This document shows, one piece after another, positions 20,288 through 33,863 of a stretch of DNA of 64,000 nucleotides; the first letter of the stretch is position 1, and each line of letters begins with the position of its first letter. A program made the translations under genes and the position numbers. Where the stretch lies: the NCBI RefSeq assembly GCF_003352005.1, contig NZ_CP024848.1, positions 2,303,001 through 2,367,000 on the forward strand, given 5' to 3'. This DNA comes from Oceanobacillus zhaokaii. Its GTDB lineage: Bacteria > Bacillota > Bacilli > Bacillales > Amphibacillaceae. The notes under the pieces were generated by a model. The model had not been told where the DNA came from, made no database searches, and saw only the letters and a list, made by a program, of their open reading frames with translations.

Positions 20288-20668
20288 ATGCAAAGGAATC
20301 TCTTTACTGCTTTATTGTATGGGTGGATTTTCGTATTTAGTTTTATATTACTTTCAAGCATTATTCTTGCATTATTATTTCGATTTACAGTTTTCAATGA
20401 AAACTCCCTATCATGGATTGCACTTGCTATTGGGTTTATAACTTTATTCATTGGTGGGTTCATTGCTGGAGCAAAAGGAAAAATGAAAGGCTGGATGATC
20501 GGTGGATTTACAGGATTAGGGTTTTCGCTATTTACCTTTCTAGTACAATATTTAGGCTACCAGCACGGATTCTCAATGGAGCAGTCCCTAACCCACTTAG
20601 GTTATCTGCTAGCAGCAGTCATCGGCGGTGTAATCGGAGTAAACATCTTTGGGTCACGGAGTGAGTAG
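20288..20668 (+). CDS. TIGR04086-family membrane protein (YrzE-like)
   Basis: The 126-residue protein has four predicted TM helices and a glycine-rich pattern (GGFIAGAKGKMKGWMIGG, then GGVIGVNIFG) typical of the TIGR04086 family. B. subtilis has yrzE here, between spoVB and yajC. No function is known. The ATG follows GGGGGA with about 7 nt spacing. Confidence 0.85.
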   Translation: MQRNLFTALLYGWIFVFSFILLSSIILALLFRFTVFNENSLSWIALAIGFITLFIGGFIAGAKGKMKGWMIGGFTGLGFSLFTFLVQYLGYQHGFSMEQSLTHLGYLLAAVIGGVIGVNIFGSRSE

Positions 20669-20701
20669 AATTAATAGCAACATGCAATACGTAATGAATA
20701 A

Positions 20702-20737
20702 AAAAAGAAGTTAATATCAATGTATTAACTTCTTTTT
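20702..20737. terminator. bidirectional terminator between TIGR04086 gene and yajC
   Basis: AAAAAGAAGTTAATA and TATTAACTTCTTTTT form a long stem with A- and T-runs, placed between convergent genes. Confidence 0.85.
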
Positions 20738-20810
20738 CAGGTCAACTATGTACTCGATTACCTAAATAAATGACTTTAGATAGGTAATACACACTTCCCT
20801 TTGTTTCTTA

Positions 20811-21068
20811 TTATCTATTTACGTCACGGATTGCAGAACGGTCATACGTAAGTTTCGAACCACCTTCAGTAATCAAAACAACTGTATTCTCGTCAACTGC
20901 ATGAACCGTCGCGTGTAAACCGCCAATTGTAACGATAGTATCGCCCTTTTGCAAACTTTCCTGCATTTCTCTTACTTGCTTTTGACGTTTCTGTTGCGGA
21001 CGAATAAGCAAGAAGTAGAAAATCACGAACATCAAAATAATTGGTGCTAATGATATTAACATTTCCAT
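20811..21068 (-). CDS. yajC: preprotein translocase accessory subunit YajC
   Basis: The 85-residue protein has one N-terminal TM helix (about 5-22), the invariant LLIRPQQKRQKQ, then a small domain with GGLHATV and the YDRSAI end. YajC associates with SecDF in the membrane. It is downstream of tgt as in B. subtilis (yrbF). AAAGGAGGTG precedes the ATG. A family D repeat lies between tgt and yajC. Confidence 0.96.
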   Translation of the reverse strand: MEMLISLAPIILMFVIFYFLLIRPQQKRQKQVREMQESLQKGDTIVTIGGLHATVHAVDENTVVLITEGGSKLTYDRSAIRDVNR

Positions 21069-21085
21069 CTAATTTCACCTCCTTT

Positions 21086-21174
21086 TTAGAAAACTTGGCG
21101 TTCGCCTAAGCCTTTAGGCGAACGCCTTAGTTGCAGTTATGGAGTAAGAAAGTTATCATACTTTCTTAACTACC
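21086..21174 (+). repeat. repeat family D, copy 1 (two hairpins)
   Basis: The 89-bp unit opens TTAGAAAACT and ends CTTTCTTAACTACC. The first hairpin, GGCGTTCGCCTAA / TTAGGCGAACGCC, is perfect, and the second is AAGAAAGT...ACTTTCTT. It sits inside the tgt-yajC transcription unit and would be transcribed. Confidence 0.85.
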
Positions 21175-21191
21175 AAACCAAAACATATCCT

Positions 21192-23391
<2,200 letters not shown>

Positions 23392-23409
23392 AAATCTCCT
23401 AACATCTAC

Positions 23410-23601
23410 TTATTTAAACCTGCTGATGATGGATAAAATAAGCGTTAAAATAATACTAATAATTATTGAGGTCATGAGCGGAAAATGTATTGAAACATTA
23501 CCGATTTTAAAACTAAAATCTCCAGGTAATCTGCCGATAAACGTCCAAATTATTCCGATGACCAAGAATATAATCCCAACAATGATAAAGATTTTCCCCA
23601 T
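23410..23601 (-). CDS. DUF2905 small membrane protein
   Basis: The 63-residue protein has two TM helices flanking GRLPGDFSFKIGNVSIHFPL, the conserved centre of DUF2905 proteins. It sits 2 bp after ruvB and 18 bp before queA, so it is an operon member. No function is known for the family. Confidence 0.88.
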   Translation of the reverse strand: MGKIFIIVGIIFLVIGIIWTFIGRLPGDFSFKIGNVSIHFPLMTSIIISIILTLILSIISRFK

Positions 23602-23603
23602 GT

Positions 23604-24602
23604 TTATTCCTGCCTATTGATCCCAAAGTGTGCATATGCCTTCGGTGTGACAATTCTACCTCTTGGTGTCCGCTGGATAAAACCCAGTTGCAGAAGGAAC
23701 GGCTCGTACACATCCTCAATCGTTTGCGAATCCTCGCCTATTGTTGCTGCAATCGTATCAAGGCCAACTGGCCCTCCATTAAATCCTTCGATTATTCCAA
23801 GTAATAGGCGGTGATCGGTATGATCCAAGCCCGCATCATCAACTTGCAACATTTTTAATGCAAGACTAGTCGTTTCTAAACTAATTTCCGCTTCCCCTTT
23901 TACTTGGGAAATATCACGAATTCGTTTCAATAAGCGATTCGCAATTCGTGGCGTGCCTCTAGAACGACTGGCAACCTCTAATGCTGCTTCTTTCGTAATC
24001 GGCATTTCAAAGATATCAGCCGTTCGTTCGACGATTGCACATAGATCCTTTGTTTCATAAAACTCCAGCCTGCTCATTACACCGAACCTGTCTCGTAATG
24101 GGGCCGACAATAATCCAGCACGTGTCGTCGCACCAACTAATGTAAATGGCGGCAAATCGATTCGAACAGATCGTGCACTTGGACCAGTACCAATGACGAT
24201 ATCGAGAAAAAAGTCTTCCATCGCTGGATATAATACTTCCTCAACTGTCCGTGGTATCCGATGGACTTCATCAATAAATAATACATCACCAGGCTCTAAT
24301 GAAGAAAGAATTGCCGCTAAATCACCCGCTCGCTCAATTGCAGGACCAGATGTTGAACGGAACTGTACCCCCATTTCATTGGCAATAATAGCCGCAAGGG
24401 TTGTTTTCCCTAATCCAGGAGGTCCGTATAGTAGAACATGGTCCAATGGTTCTTCACGCATTTTTGCCGCTTGGATAAAGATTTTAAGGTTCTCTTTTAC
24501 CTTATGTTGCCCAATATATTGATTCAATGTTGTGGGACGAAGGCTAAGCTCAATTGTAGCATCTTCGCTTTGCAACTCTCCTGTTACCATCCGCTCATCC
24601 AT
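23604..24602 (-). CDS. ruvB: Holliday junction branch migration helicase RuvB
   Basis: The 332-residue AAA+ ATPase has Walker [11 protein letters not shown], Walker B LFIDEVHR, sensor 1 VGATTRAG, and a C-terminal winged helix ([13 protein letters not shown]). RuvB hexamers drive branch migration together with RuvA. The upstream ruvA gene is 18 bp away. Confidence 0.98.
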   Translation of the reverse strand: MDERMVTGELQSEDATIELSLRPTTLNQYIGQHKVKENLKIFIQAAKMREEPLDHVLLYGPPGLGKTTLAAIIANEMGVQFRSTSGPAIERAGDLAAILSSLEPGDVLFIDEVHRIPRTVEEVLYPAMEDFFLDIVIGTGPSARSVRIDLPPFTLVGATTRAGLLSAPLRDRFGVMSRLEFYETKDLCAIVERTADIFEMPITKEAALEVASRSRGTPRIANRLLKRIRDISQVKGEAEISLETTSLALKMLQVDDAGLDHTDHRLLLGIIEGFNGGPVGLDTIAATIGEDSQTIEDVYEPFLLQLGFIQRTPRGRIVTPKAYAHFGINRQE

Positions 24603-24620
24603 AATTAACGTCCCCTCTCC

Positions 24621-25232
24621 CTAATTTTTCATTAATAATGCTAATGCGTTTTTAATTACTTCATCTGTATTTTTATTATCCATTGCTTGTAGTTTTGGTA
24701 TAACTGCTTTTATTTCACGATCCGTATATCCTAATGCTTTCAATGCTTCTTGCGCTTCGGTAATTGCTAATTTGGTTTCACTACCAGTTATAGCTGCAAC
24801 CTCTTGATCCTGTTCAACTGAGACAGTAAGCTCCATTACTAATTTCCCTTTTAGATCTAGAATAATTTGTCTTGCTGTTTTTTTACCTACACCAGGAAAG
24901 CTTGTTAAGAATTTATCATCTTCTCGCTCTACTGCAGATACAAAAGCCGAAATGTCAACGGAAGCTAATATTGCCAATGCGCCTTTTGGCCCAATACCAG
25001 AAACTGAAATTAATTTTTTGAATAAATATTTCTCATCCTCGTTCTTGAAGCCGTATAATACTAGCGTGTCTTCTCTAACATATTGATATGTATTAATTAA
25101 AATTTCCTCGTTTAATGCGGATTGAAATGCAAATGGATTTGCACATATGAGTTCATACCCTACGCCATGAACATCAACAACTACCGATTCATCTTGAATG
25201 CTTGACAAAATTCCTTTTATATATGCAATCAC
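24621..25232 (-). CDS. ruvA: Holliday junction DNA-binding protein RuvA
   Basis: The 203-residue protein has an N-terminal OB fold (MIAYIKGILSSIQD...VDVHGVGYEL), tandem HhH motifs (VSGIGPKGALAIL and FPGVGKKTARQIILDLKGK), and a C-terminal RuvB-binding UBA-like domain. It recognises four-way junctions. B. subtilis has bofC upstream; here the next upstream gene is of the yebC family. Confidence 0.98.
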   Translation of the reverse strand: MIAYIKGILSSIQDESVVVDVHGVGYELICANPFAFQSALNEEILINTYQYVREDTLVLYGFKNEDEKYLFKKLISVSGIGPKGALAILASVDISAFVSAVEREDDKFLTSFPGVGKKTARQIILDLKGKLVMELTVSVEQDQEVAAITGSETKLAITEAQEALKALGYTDREIKAVIPKLQAMDNKNTDEVIKNALALLMKN

Positions 25233-25322
25233 GTCAAAAATACCTCCCCATAGTTTAACATATTTTGAGCCGAAATAATAAAGTGAAACTTCATTATAAG
25301 TATTCTGTCTTTTAAAGCGGGA

Positions 25323-25352
25323 AAACTTCTATTTCTACAGAAATAGAAGTTT
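25323..25352 (-). terminator. terminator after the yebC-family gene
   Basis: AAACTTCTATTTC and GAAATAGAAGTTT form a 13-bp stem with a short T-run on the minus strand, between the yebC-family gene and ruvA. Confidence 0.6.
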
Positions 25353-25386
25353 AATTCAGGTTTATCTAATTCCCAACTCAAGCAGC

Positions 25387-26118
25387 TTACATTGTTGACT
25401 CTAGATTATGATGGATATCTTGTACATCTTCATTATCTTCAAGAATATCAATGAGCTGCTGCATTTTCTCTTCTTCCTCTTTAGAGACGCTATTATAATT
25501 TTGCGGAATTAATGTTACTTCACTCTCTTCAATGGTATAGCCATTTCCCTCTAATTGTTCAACAGCTTCTTTAAAAGAATCTGGTGTTGTATAGATTTCG
25601 TATACACCGTCTTCAGCAGTTATATCATCCGCTCCAGCTTCTAATGCCGCAAGGGTAATCTCATCTTCATCGATTAAGCCGTCCTCATTCGTGATGACGA
25701 TATACCCTTTTCGATCGAACATAAAGGATACACTTCCATTTTCACCTAAATTACCATCATTCTTCTTAAATGCATGTCTTACTTCTGCAGCAGTACGATT
25801 CTTATTATCAGTTAATACATTGACGATAACTGCTACACCACCGGGTCCATAGCCTTCATAAGTAAGTTCCTCGAAGTTCGCACCATCTAATGTTCCCGTT
25901 GCTTTTTTTATTGCACGCTCAATATTATCATTTGGCATGTTGTCTGCTTTCGCTTTATCAATTACCAAGCGGAGAGAAGCATTTGTTGTCGTATCTCCCC
26001 CGCCTTCTTTAGCTGCCATATAAATTGCCTTCGCATGGCGCATAAAGATCTTTCCACGCTTTGCATCCTGCGCGCCTTTTCTTTTTTGTATATTATGCCA
26101 TTTAGAATGACCAGCCAC
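25387..26118 (-). CDS. YebC/PmpR-family protein (YrbC-like)
   Basis: The 243-residue protein opens [22 protein letters not shown], the signature of the YebC/PmpR family. Members have been described as DNA-binding regulators, and more recently some as translation factors that relieve ribosome stalling at prolines. The GTG start at 26118 lies 7 nt after AAAAGGAG and fits the family N-terminus; an ATG two codons upstream overlaps that site. Confidence 0.93.
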   Translation of the reverse strand: MAGHSKWHNIQKRKGAQDAKRGKIFMRHAKAIYMAAKEGGGDTTTNASLRLVIDKAKADNMPNDNIERAIKKATGTLDGANFEELTYEGYGPGGVAVIVNVLTDNKNRTAAEVRHAFKKNDGNLGENGSVSFMFDRKGYIVITNEDGLIDEDEITLAALEAGADDITAEDGVYEIYTTPDSFKEAVEQLEGNGYTIEESEVTLIPQNYNSVSKEEEEKMQQLIDILEDNEDVQDIHHNLESTM

Positions 26119-26356
26119 AAACATTCTCCTTTTTTGTAAACTTTCTTTCCTGCTAAAAAGTCTTTTACTCTACTATATCAAATAGTTACATGTTTAGAAA
26201 AATTTACTGCTACAAAGATAAATATTCGTACATTTATAAATTACACTACCCCTTATCATACCACAAATCATACATAAGTAGTTAAGTAACCGATTTTTGA
26301 TGGGACTAGTAACTGAACTGCAGTTCCCGTCGTTTAGAATGCAATCATTGAAATTG

Positions 26357-26383
26357 AAAAAGAGACGATCTGCAATCGTCTCT
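26357..26383 (-). terminator. terminator after safA
   Basis: AGAGACGAT and ATCGTCTCT form a perfect stem followed by TTTTT on the minus strand, 10 nt after the safA stop. Confidence 0.85.
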
Positions 26384-26392
26384 GGTCATGTT

Positions 26393-27445
26393 TTATTGTT
26401 CTTCCTCTTCATTATCAGGTCTCGACCTCGCTCCAGGAAAAGATGGTGGGCTAGGATAAGAAAAATTAGCATCTGGCTGCATTCCAAATTGCGTTGGGAA
26501 CATTTGCTGGGTATTTAGCATTGGTTGATGATGAAACTCTTGATTAGGCATTGGTGCTTGATGCATCTGCTGTTCCGCTGCATAAGGGCTAACAGGTATG
26601 TTCGAACCACAACCACAATCGTCATCCTGTGGCATTTGCATCGCTGGGTACATGTGATGAGGCATCGGATAAGGATCCATATGTGGATCCATATGTGGAT
26701 GCATATGTGGATGTATAAAATCTGGATATGGAAAACACGGGTGAACGTTTGAAAAAAAACATGGATGATGCATTGGTTCATGACAAATTGGCATTGGTTC
26801 ATGGCAAATTGGCATTGGCATTGGCATCGGCATTGGCATTGGCATTGGCATTGGCATCGGCATTGGGACTGGTTGCTGTGCGGCTGGTTGCACAACCTTT
26901 TCTTTCGGCTTAGAAATTGGTTTTTGCGCTGGCTTTGGTGCTGGCTTTGGTGCTGGCTTTGCTACTGGTTTTGCTACTGGTTTTGCTACTGGTTTTTCCT
27001 TTACATGCTCTTTTTTCTTCACTTCCTTAGGTTGGTGATGAACAGGCATAGGTGGAAAATTAATCGTCGTATAGTTATGGAAATCCTGATCCATCACTGG
27101 CATTTGCATGATTGGTTGTAAGGGCATTTGTGGTACTGGCTGGACTGGAACTTCAGGCTTTACTACGACGTGTTCTTTATTATCATCCTCATGTATAACT
27201 GGCATTGCCTTTGGAGATGTATTCTTGTATGGTTGTTTAACTGTTTCTTTCGGTGTTTCCTTTACTTTTACTGCTTCTTTTTTTACTGCCTTCGTTGTAC
27301 CTGGAATTTTTATTTTCATCCCTGGCATAATCATATCCGGACTAGCCAAATGCGAATTTATCTGTTTCAACTCTTCGAAATTTACATCATATTTTTTGGA
27401 AAGTTCCCATAGTGTATCACCTTTTTGAACAATGTGTATTTTCAA
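26393..27445 (-). CDS. safA: SafA-like spore coat morphogenetic protein (LysM)
   Basis: The 350-residue product starts with a LysM domain (KIHIVQKGDTLWELSKKY..., about 1-48), then a Lys/Pro-rich linker with KPVA/KPAP repeats (about 152-176), a Met-Pro dipeptide run (about 194-212), two PICHEP units and a His/Met/Pro/Cys-rich tail. SafA sits at the cortex-coat interface and recruits inner coat proteins with SpoVID, also present at 45732. I chose TTG at 27445, following AAAGGAG by 11 nt, over an ATG seven codons upstream, because family members start at the LysM. The low-complexity tail evolves quickly, so identity rests on the LysM and synteny. Confidence 0.9.
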   Translation of the reverse strand: MKIHIVQKGDTLWELSKKYDVNFEELKQINSHLASPDMIMPGMKIKIPGTTKAVKKEAVKVKETPKETVKQPYKNTSPKAMPVIHEDDNKEHVVVKPEVPVQPVPQMPLQPIMQMPVMDQDFHNYTTINFPPMPVHHQPKEVKKKEHVKEKPVAKPVAKPVAKPAPKPAPKPAQKPISKPKEKVVQPAAQQPVPMPMPMPMPMPMPMPMPMPICHEPMPICHEPMHHPCFFSNVHPCFPYPDFIHPHMHPHMDPHMDPYPMPHHMYPAMQMPQDDDCGCGSNIPVSPYAAEQQMHQAPMPNQEFHHQPMLNTQQMFPTQFGMQPDANFSYPSPPSFPGARSRPDNEEEEQ

Positions 27446-27663
27446 AACGAACCGAACTCCTTTCATTACAAAATACTGGGCTAATTACTCTATACCAACA
27501 TATGCAAGAAAAAGAGAAAAGTTGACCGATTCGCAAAACTAACAAAAGGATATTCTAAGCAATAAGCTGTATTCATAGTAAACTAAATATATCAAAGACT
27601 TTCTGTGACAGTCTTATTTGCACTTTATGCAATTAGATATTTTCTATGCTTCTAATTAACAGT

Positions 27664-27698
27664 GAAAACCGGCTCCTATTCATACTAGAGCCGGTTTT
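27664..27698 (-). terminator. terminator after pheA
   Basis: AAAACCGGCTC and GAGCCGGTTTT form a strong GC-rich stem with T-run on the minus strand, just past the pheA stop. Confidence 0.9.
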
Positions 27699-27701
27699 CA
27701 T

Positions 27702-28556
27702 TTAAATTTTCATATGGTATACAGGATATGTGCCAAGAATATCAACACTGCATCCTAATGCTTCTAACTCCTGCTTAACTCCGGGGAATAATACATCATC
27801 ATAAGTCTGATCAACATCAATAATGAAAAAGTAGTTTCCTAATCCCGTTTTAGTCGGACGTGATTCAATTTTAGATAGATTCATTTTCCTCCAAGCAAAT
27901 GCCGATAGTATTTGATGCAATGCTCCGGACTTATCACTTGGTAAAGTAATCATTAAGGTAGTTCGTTCTAATTGTGCTTGATGACTAATGGAAACGAGTG
28001 ATTGATCCTTGGCAAGTACAAGGAATCTTGTATGATTATTCGGGTAATCATGAATATTTTCCTTGACAATATCGAGTCCATATTCTTTCGCTGCAATAAT
28101 ATTACCAATTGCAGCGATTGGTTCCTTACTTTCACTAACTAATTCAGCAGCTTTACCAGTTGAAGATGAAAATTGAATGTTAGCATTAGGTAGATGCTGG
28201 TGAATAAATTGATGACATTGCGCAATTGCATGACTGTGCGAATGGACTTCTGTTAATGTACTTAATTCGCCCGAGAAATCCTTTCTAACTAATAAATGCT
28301 GTTGAATTGGCACAACAATCTCAGCAACAACTGGTAGTCGCACTTGATGGACAAGGTAATCTACGGTTAATTGTACAGTACCTTCAATCGCATTTTCCAG
28401 TGGAACGACGCCAATTTCAATTTGGTTTTGATCTACAGCATCAATACATTCAGGAATTGTAGTATAGCTTTGTCTTTTTTCATCATTAAAAGCAGTATCA
28501 ACCGCTAATTTTGTAAATGTTCCCTTTGGTCCTAAATAGCCTATTGTTATCATCAT
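27702..28556 (-). CDS. pheA: prephenate dehydratase
   Basis: The 284-residue protein has the periplasmic-binding-like catalytic domain (GYLGPKGTFTKLA, VVPLENAIEGTV) and a C-terminal ACT domain with the ESRPTKTGLGNYFFIID motif for phenylalanine feedback. It turns prephenate into phenylpyruvate. In B. subtilis it follows pheB; no pheB is seen here, and a family A repeat fills the upstream side instead. Confidence 0.97.
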   Translation of the reverse strand: MMITIGYLGPKGTFTKLAVDTAFNDEKRQSYTTIPECIDAVDQNQIEIGVVPLENAIEGTVQLTVDYLVHQVRLPVVAEIVVPIQQHLLVRKDFSGELSTLTEVHSHSHAIAQCHQFIHQHLPNANIQFSSSTGKAAELVSESKEPIAAIGNIIAAKEYGLDIVKENIHDYPNNHTRFLVLAKDQSLVSISHQAQLERTTLMITLPSDKSGALHQILSAFAWRKMNLSKIESRPTKTGLGNYFFIIDVDQTYDDVLFPGVKQELEALGCSVDILGTYPVYHMKI

Positions 28557-28639
28557 ATTTCCCCCTGCTGCACCTTCAAAAGCACTTTATTTTTCTAAGG
28601 AATAGGAAAATATAAAAATTTTCCTAATTCAATTTCTAT

Positions 28640-28925
28640 GACAAGAGAAGCCTCGTCCAGCTCCAGCGCCCATGCTCTAGCGAGACCTCCCTTACCTCAT
28701 GAGAATCTAAAGAAGACTTGCCGATTGGTGAAACCAGAAGCTTAGCCACACTTATACCCTTGTGGTGAAAGTCATCATCGATTCGCTTAAGCTCTCAAAG
28801 CGTTTTCTTTATCCTACGAAGGAATCTTTGAATAAATGCGCCAACATCACGTAGCAAAATCGAACCACCCCACGCGCCTGTGAGGCGCGGTCCGTACGTC
28901 GCTAGACTAGCTTTAAGCTTTTGCT
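28640..28925 (-). repeat. dispersed repeat family A, copy 2
   Basis: The block fills the obgE-pheA gap and is inverted relative to the copy at 11990-12215. It shares the CGAATCGATG.TGACTTTCACC, CTGGTTTCACCAATCGGCAA and GGGCGCTGGAGCTGGACG segments. It has about 60 bp that copy 1 lacks, including a GC-rich CGCGCCTCACAGGCGCG hairpin. No ORF is present. Confidence 0.85.
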
Positions 28926-28930
28926 CTCGA

Positions 28931-30217
<1,287 letters not shown>

Positions 30218-30225
30218 TCACCTCA

Positions 30226-30753
30226 TCAGTCAATTGGAATCAAAAAACTAGACTCCAGACGATTTTCTCTTTTATACACATCGAATTCCTTCTCTAGATC
30301 ACTAATTATCGCTGCGTTATGTTTCAATTTAAAATGCCCGTCAATCGAAAAATTCACTTCAATCTGTGAAGGTTTCTTTCTCTTTATTAAATCTATGTTT
30401 ACTTCATATAACGTCGATAAATTAGAAATACTAGTATAAAAATCCATTACTTTTTTACTTTGTTTTATTAATATATCATCAATCATGGATAACTGCGTAT
30501 TTTCTACTTGAATATTGTATGTTAAACGAAAATTATTGTAGAGATTATTGAATCGGATTAGCCATAGAATGAACTTTGGCGCTTTTAAATGCATTAATTT
30601 CCGTTCCTGTTCATAAAAGGAGAATAACTCCTCAAACTTCTTCTCTACCTTCTCTAGCTTTCCCATACTAAGATACCCACTGATAATTTGTAAGTCATTC
30701 ATGATATCATGACGATAATATTGCAATACCTCAACAACATCTTTTTCCTCCAT
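30226..30753 (-). CDS. spo0B: sporulation initiation phosphotransferase Spo0B
   Basis: The 175-residue protein has the phospho-acceptor histidine in YYRHDIMNDLQIISGYLSMG (His15), in the same context as RHDWMN of B. subtilis Spo0B, then a degenerate kinase-like C-terminal domain. It passes phosphate from Spo0F to Spo0A. I chose the ATG at 30753, 7 nt after GGGGGG; an upstream in-frame ATG adds 18 hydrophobic residues without support. Adjacency to obgE supports the call. Confidence 0.9.
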   Translation of the reverse strand: MEEKDVVEVLQYYRHDIMNDLQIISGYLSMGKLEKVEKKFEELFSFYEQERKLMHLKAPKFILWLIRFNNLYNNFRLTYNIQVENTQLSMIDDILIKQSKKVMDFYTSISNLSTLYEVNIDLIKRKKPSQIEVNFSIDGHFKLKHNAAIISDLEKEFDVYKRENRLESSFLIPID

Positions 30754-30864
30754 TATTATGCCCCCCATTGCTATAAGCATTATAGCAGAAAATAATGGAA
30801 AGTTCATATTATCGTTACATTATATACCATTAGCAAACAGAAATAAAAAACGAGTCAAAATATA

Positions 30865-30898
30865 AAAAACTCCAACCAAATTAATTGATTGGAGTTTT
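30865..30898 (-). terminator. terminator after rpmA
   Basis: AAAACTCCAATCAA and TTGGTTGGAGTTTT form a stem with a T-run on the minus strand, ending the rplU-prp-rpmA operon. Confidence 0.85.
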
Positions 30899-30911
30899 AA
30901 ATATACCGTTT

Positions 30912-31545
<634 letters not shown>

Positions 31546-31556
31546 ATAAATTATCC

Positions 31557-31865
31557 TTATAGATTGATTTTTTCAATAACTAATTTAGTATATGGTTGAC
31601 GGTGACCTTGTTTACGATGATAGTTTTTCTTAGCTTTGAATTTAACAACAGTAACTTTCTTTTGACGGCCTTGTTTTTCAACTTTAGCCGTTACTGTAGC
31701 ACCTTCAACGAATGGAGCACCAACTTTAACGTCATCTCCACCAACGAAAAGAACTTTATCAAATGTTACAGAGTCATTTGCTTCAGCAGAAATTTTTTCT
31801 ACAAAAATTTCTTGACCTTCTACAACTTTAACTTGTTTACCACCTGTTTCAATAATTGCGTACAT
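31557..31865 (-). CDS. rplU: 50S ribosomal protein L21
   Basis: The 102-residue protein opens [18 protein letters not shown] and contains [18 protein letters not shown], the L21 signature. It is the first gene of the operon, behind a structured leader, and is followed 11 bp later by prp. Confidence 0.98.
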   Translation of the reverse strand: MYAIIETGGKQVKVVEGQEIFVEKISAEANDSVTFDKVLFVGGDDVKVGAPFVEGATVTAKVEKQGRQKKVTVVKFKAKKNYHRKQGHRQPYTKLVIEKINL

Positions 31866-31869
31866 ACTT

Positions 31870-31977
31870 GCACCTCCTTAATTAACTCAGACTCGCCATG
31901 CAGGTACCCAGAGTTCTCCCCGAGTTTCTTTCACCTGATCTGTGCGGTTGTAGCACTGGTGCTACGATGAATAACGT
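31870..31977 (-). promoter_or_regulatory. L21 leader RNA
   Basis: The roughly 110-nt 5' leader of rplU contains a perfect GTAGCAC-CA-GTGCTAC hairpin (31950-31965) and a second structured region before AAGGAGGTGC. Position and form fit the ribosomal protein L21 leader described in Firmicutes, thought to mediate autoregulation; I did not fold it in full. Confidence 0.75.
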
Positions 31978-31983
31978 ATTGAT

Positions 31984-32011
31984 GTTATCATGTTTTGTAT
32001 AACCTTGTCAA
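31984..32011 (-). promoter_or_regulatory. rplU operon promoter
   Basis: A consensus TTGACA (32006-32011) and a GATAAC -10 (31984-31989) lie 16 nt apart on the minus strand, just upstream of the L21 leader. Confidence 0.7.
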
Positions 32012-32029
32012 GCATTGATCGCAATTATT

Positions 32030-32896
32030 CTATTCCTGATAACGAAATGCTTCTCCGATCGATTGTGCGTGTTGATTGTCATGGAAATAGCTTTTTAAAC
32101 AATCATTCTCATCAATAACAATTCGCCGTTTATCTGGATAAGTAATATAGATTGGATGCTTCTTTTCTCGTTTAAAATAAGAAAATACATCCATAAAAGT
32201 GCTGTTTGCAGACGCTTTAATCGGCTGGATCGTATGAACAGAAGACTTCCCTTCATAACGATTCAATAAAAATCGGATAAAAATATAATAACGCTGCTTC
32301 CATTCTGTTCTATTTTCCAGAAATATAAAGAGCATAATAAATATCGCGCTGAGCGTAAATGGAAAGAATAAAAGCTGAAGGACAATTATCGCAATGGTTA
32401 TCCCCATCGAAACAAGTACTATCCATTGATGCGCTTGCTTATATGGCATTATTGCAGAAAAAAATAAAAATAAGAGCTTCCCACCATCAAGTGGCCAAAC
32501 CGGCAATAAATTAAATAAAAGAATTGCGGTATTATAATAAAAGGCTAATTCCAGTATAGATGCTGGAACTAGATTAAATGGTGATATAATAAAAAGCAAG
32601 AGGTACACAAGAATGTGCTGACTCGGCCCTGCAAGCGTAACAAGAACCTCTTCCTTTATCGGACGTGTCCCATGTTCATCCGTATCCATTACCCCACCAA
32701 ATACCCACAACATAATTCTTCTAACCCGCCATTTTAAACTATTCGCCATTGTCAAATGCCCAAGTTCGTGAAAAAAAACGAGCGATAGTATAATCGCTAG
32801 TTCAGTAAATGTACCAGTAAGAATAGAAATAGCAATGAATACATATAGAATCGGATGAATCTTAATTTTCGGCAGGCTATTATTGAAGGTCATCAA
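32030..32896 (-). CDS. spoIVFB: stage IV sporulation protein FB, intramembrane metalloprotease
   Basis: The 288-residue polytopic protein has the zinc motif HELGH in a TM helix (about 43-47) and LLPVWPLDGGKL as the third ligand region, followed by a C-terminal CBS-like domain. SpoIVFB is a site-2 protease that cuts pro-sigma K in the mother cell. It overlaps spoIVFA, its inhibitor, by 17 bp. The length equals that of B. subtilis SpoIVFB. Confidence 0.96.
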   Translation of the reverse strand: MMTFNNSLPKIKIHPILYVFIAISILTGTFTELAIILSLVFFHELGHLTMANSLKWRVRRIMLWVFGGVMDTDEHGTRPIKEEVLVTLAGPSQHILVYLLLFIISPFNLVPASILELAFYYNTAILLFNLLPVWPLDGGKLLFLFFSAIMPYKQAHQWIVLVSMGITIAIIVLQLLFFPFTLSAIFIMLFIFLENRTEWKQRYYIFIRFLLNRYEGKSSVHTIQPIKASANSTFMDVFSYFKREKKHPIYITYPDKRRIVIDENDCLKSYFHDNQHAQSIGEAFRYQE

Positions 32897-33647
32897 CTTG
32901 GATCACCTGAACCGGATCAAGATAATGGTTATCCTTCTCGATTGAAAAGTACACTGTCTCACTATCCTCTGTTGGTGTAAATTGCCCGATTCTTTGGTTG
33001 TTTGCAACATATTGGTATAAATGAACATCGATTTCACTTAAAAATCCGTAGCTGGAAATACTATCATCTGCATGCTGAACGACAACCGTTTTATTTGTAT
33101 CACGATCATTTCCTGCAAATACAACAATTCCTTCATGCAATACCGATACATCTGCAGCTGCACCAGGTTCAATTCGAATTCCTTCACCACTAAATTGTTC
33201 CGTAATATTACCACTTACAGGGAGTGCTAATACTTCTTGATTTTTATCATTGACCACATTCCCAGGAGAAAAGGCGAGCGGTGCACCAAACGTATCCCTG
33301 TACCATACATTCACTTTTGCAAATGGAAATTCTTCCTCCAATACATTGCTTGTCCATAATTTCGGTCCTTTCAGGCTTGATGAATCTACCTGCCATAACA
33401 AAGCAACCCCGAAGAAGAGCATCGTCGAAAGCAGCGCCCTTAAAATAATGCCAGAAGAAATTGGATTTTCACTCACTCTCCCCCTACTAGTGCTCGCATC
33501 TGTAAAAATAGGGTAATAGCCATGCTTTTCTTCTTCTTCAGGAATACTAGGAAAAATTTGTTTCTGTCCATTTTCCTTAGGAATTACACCACGAAGCTTT
33601 TTACGCTGTTCGATTGATTTTCGAACCTTATTAACCCCTTTGGCCAT
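32880..33647 (-). CDS. spoIVFA: stage IV sporulation protein FA
   Basis: The 255-residue protein has a cytoplasmic N-terminus, one TM helix (about 85-105) and a forespore-space M23-like domain (VSGNITEQFSGEGIRIEPG...VVVQHADDSISSYG). The peptidase motif residues of active M23 enzymes are not evident, as expected for this regulator, which holds SpoIVFB inactive with BofA. The start at 33647 follows AAGGATGAG by 6 nt; an ATG three codons upstream lies inside the ribosome binding site. Confidence 0.94.
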   Translation of the reverse strand: MAKGVNKVRKSIEQRKKLRGVIPKENGQKQIFPSIPEEEEKHGYYPIFTDASTSRGRVSENPISSGIILRALLSTMLFFGVALLWQVDSSSLKGPKLWTSNVLEEEFPFAKVNVWYRDTFGAPLAFSPGNVVNDKNQEVLALPVSGNITEQFSGEGIRIEPGAAADVSVLHEGIVVFAGNDRDTNKTVVVQHADDSISSYGFLSEIDVHLYQYVANNQRIGQFTPTEDSETVYFSIEKDNHYLDPVQVIQVDDLQ

Positions 33648-33820
33648 ATATCTCATCCTTCACATGCATTTGTACAAGTATATGTAGGAGATAAAAACAT
33701 ATGAATAAAATTAGGTTATTTTTGAAATGAATGTTGCATTTTTAAAGGGAGGGTCGATAGATAAATTCGGAATCGAGCCTTCATATTCAAAATCACTCAC
33801 AACATTAGAAAATACGCATA

Positions 33821-33857
33821 AAAAAAGATGTAATGGTTGTTTATCATTACATCTTTC
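33821..33857 (-). terminator. terminator after minD
   Basis: AGATGTAATG and CATTACATCT form a stem followed by TTTTTTTAT on the minus strand, directly after the minD stop. Confidence 0.85.
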
Positions 33858-33863
33858 ATCTAC

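Noticed and set aside
20208..20441. Longer overlapping frame at the TIGR04086 gene
   Set aside because: It is in another frame, has no ribosome binding site and no family likeness, whereas the 126-residue frame fits TIGR04086.
26640..26880. Possible CRISPR-like tandem array
   Set aside because: The repeats are short, lack unique spacers and are in frame with the safA coding sequence.
26515..27428. Several overlapping frames antisense or shifted relative to safA, rich in Trp/His or Gln/Cys
   Set aside because: They are by-products of the low-complexity repeats of safA.
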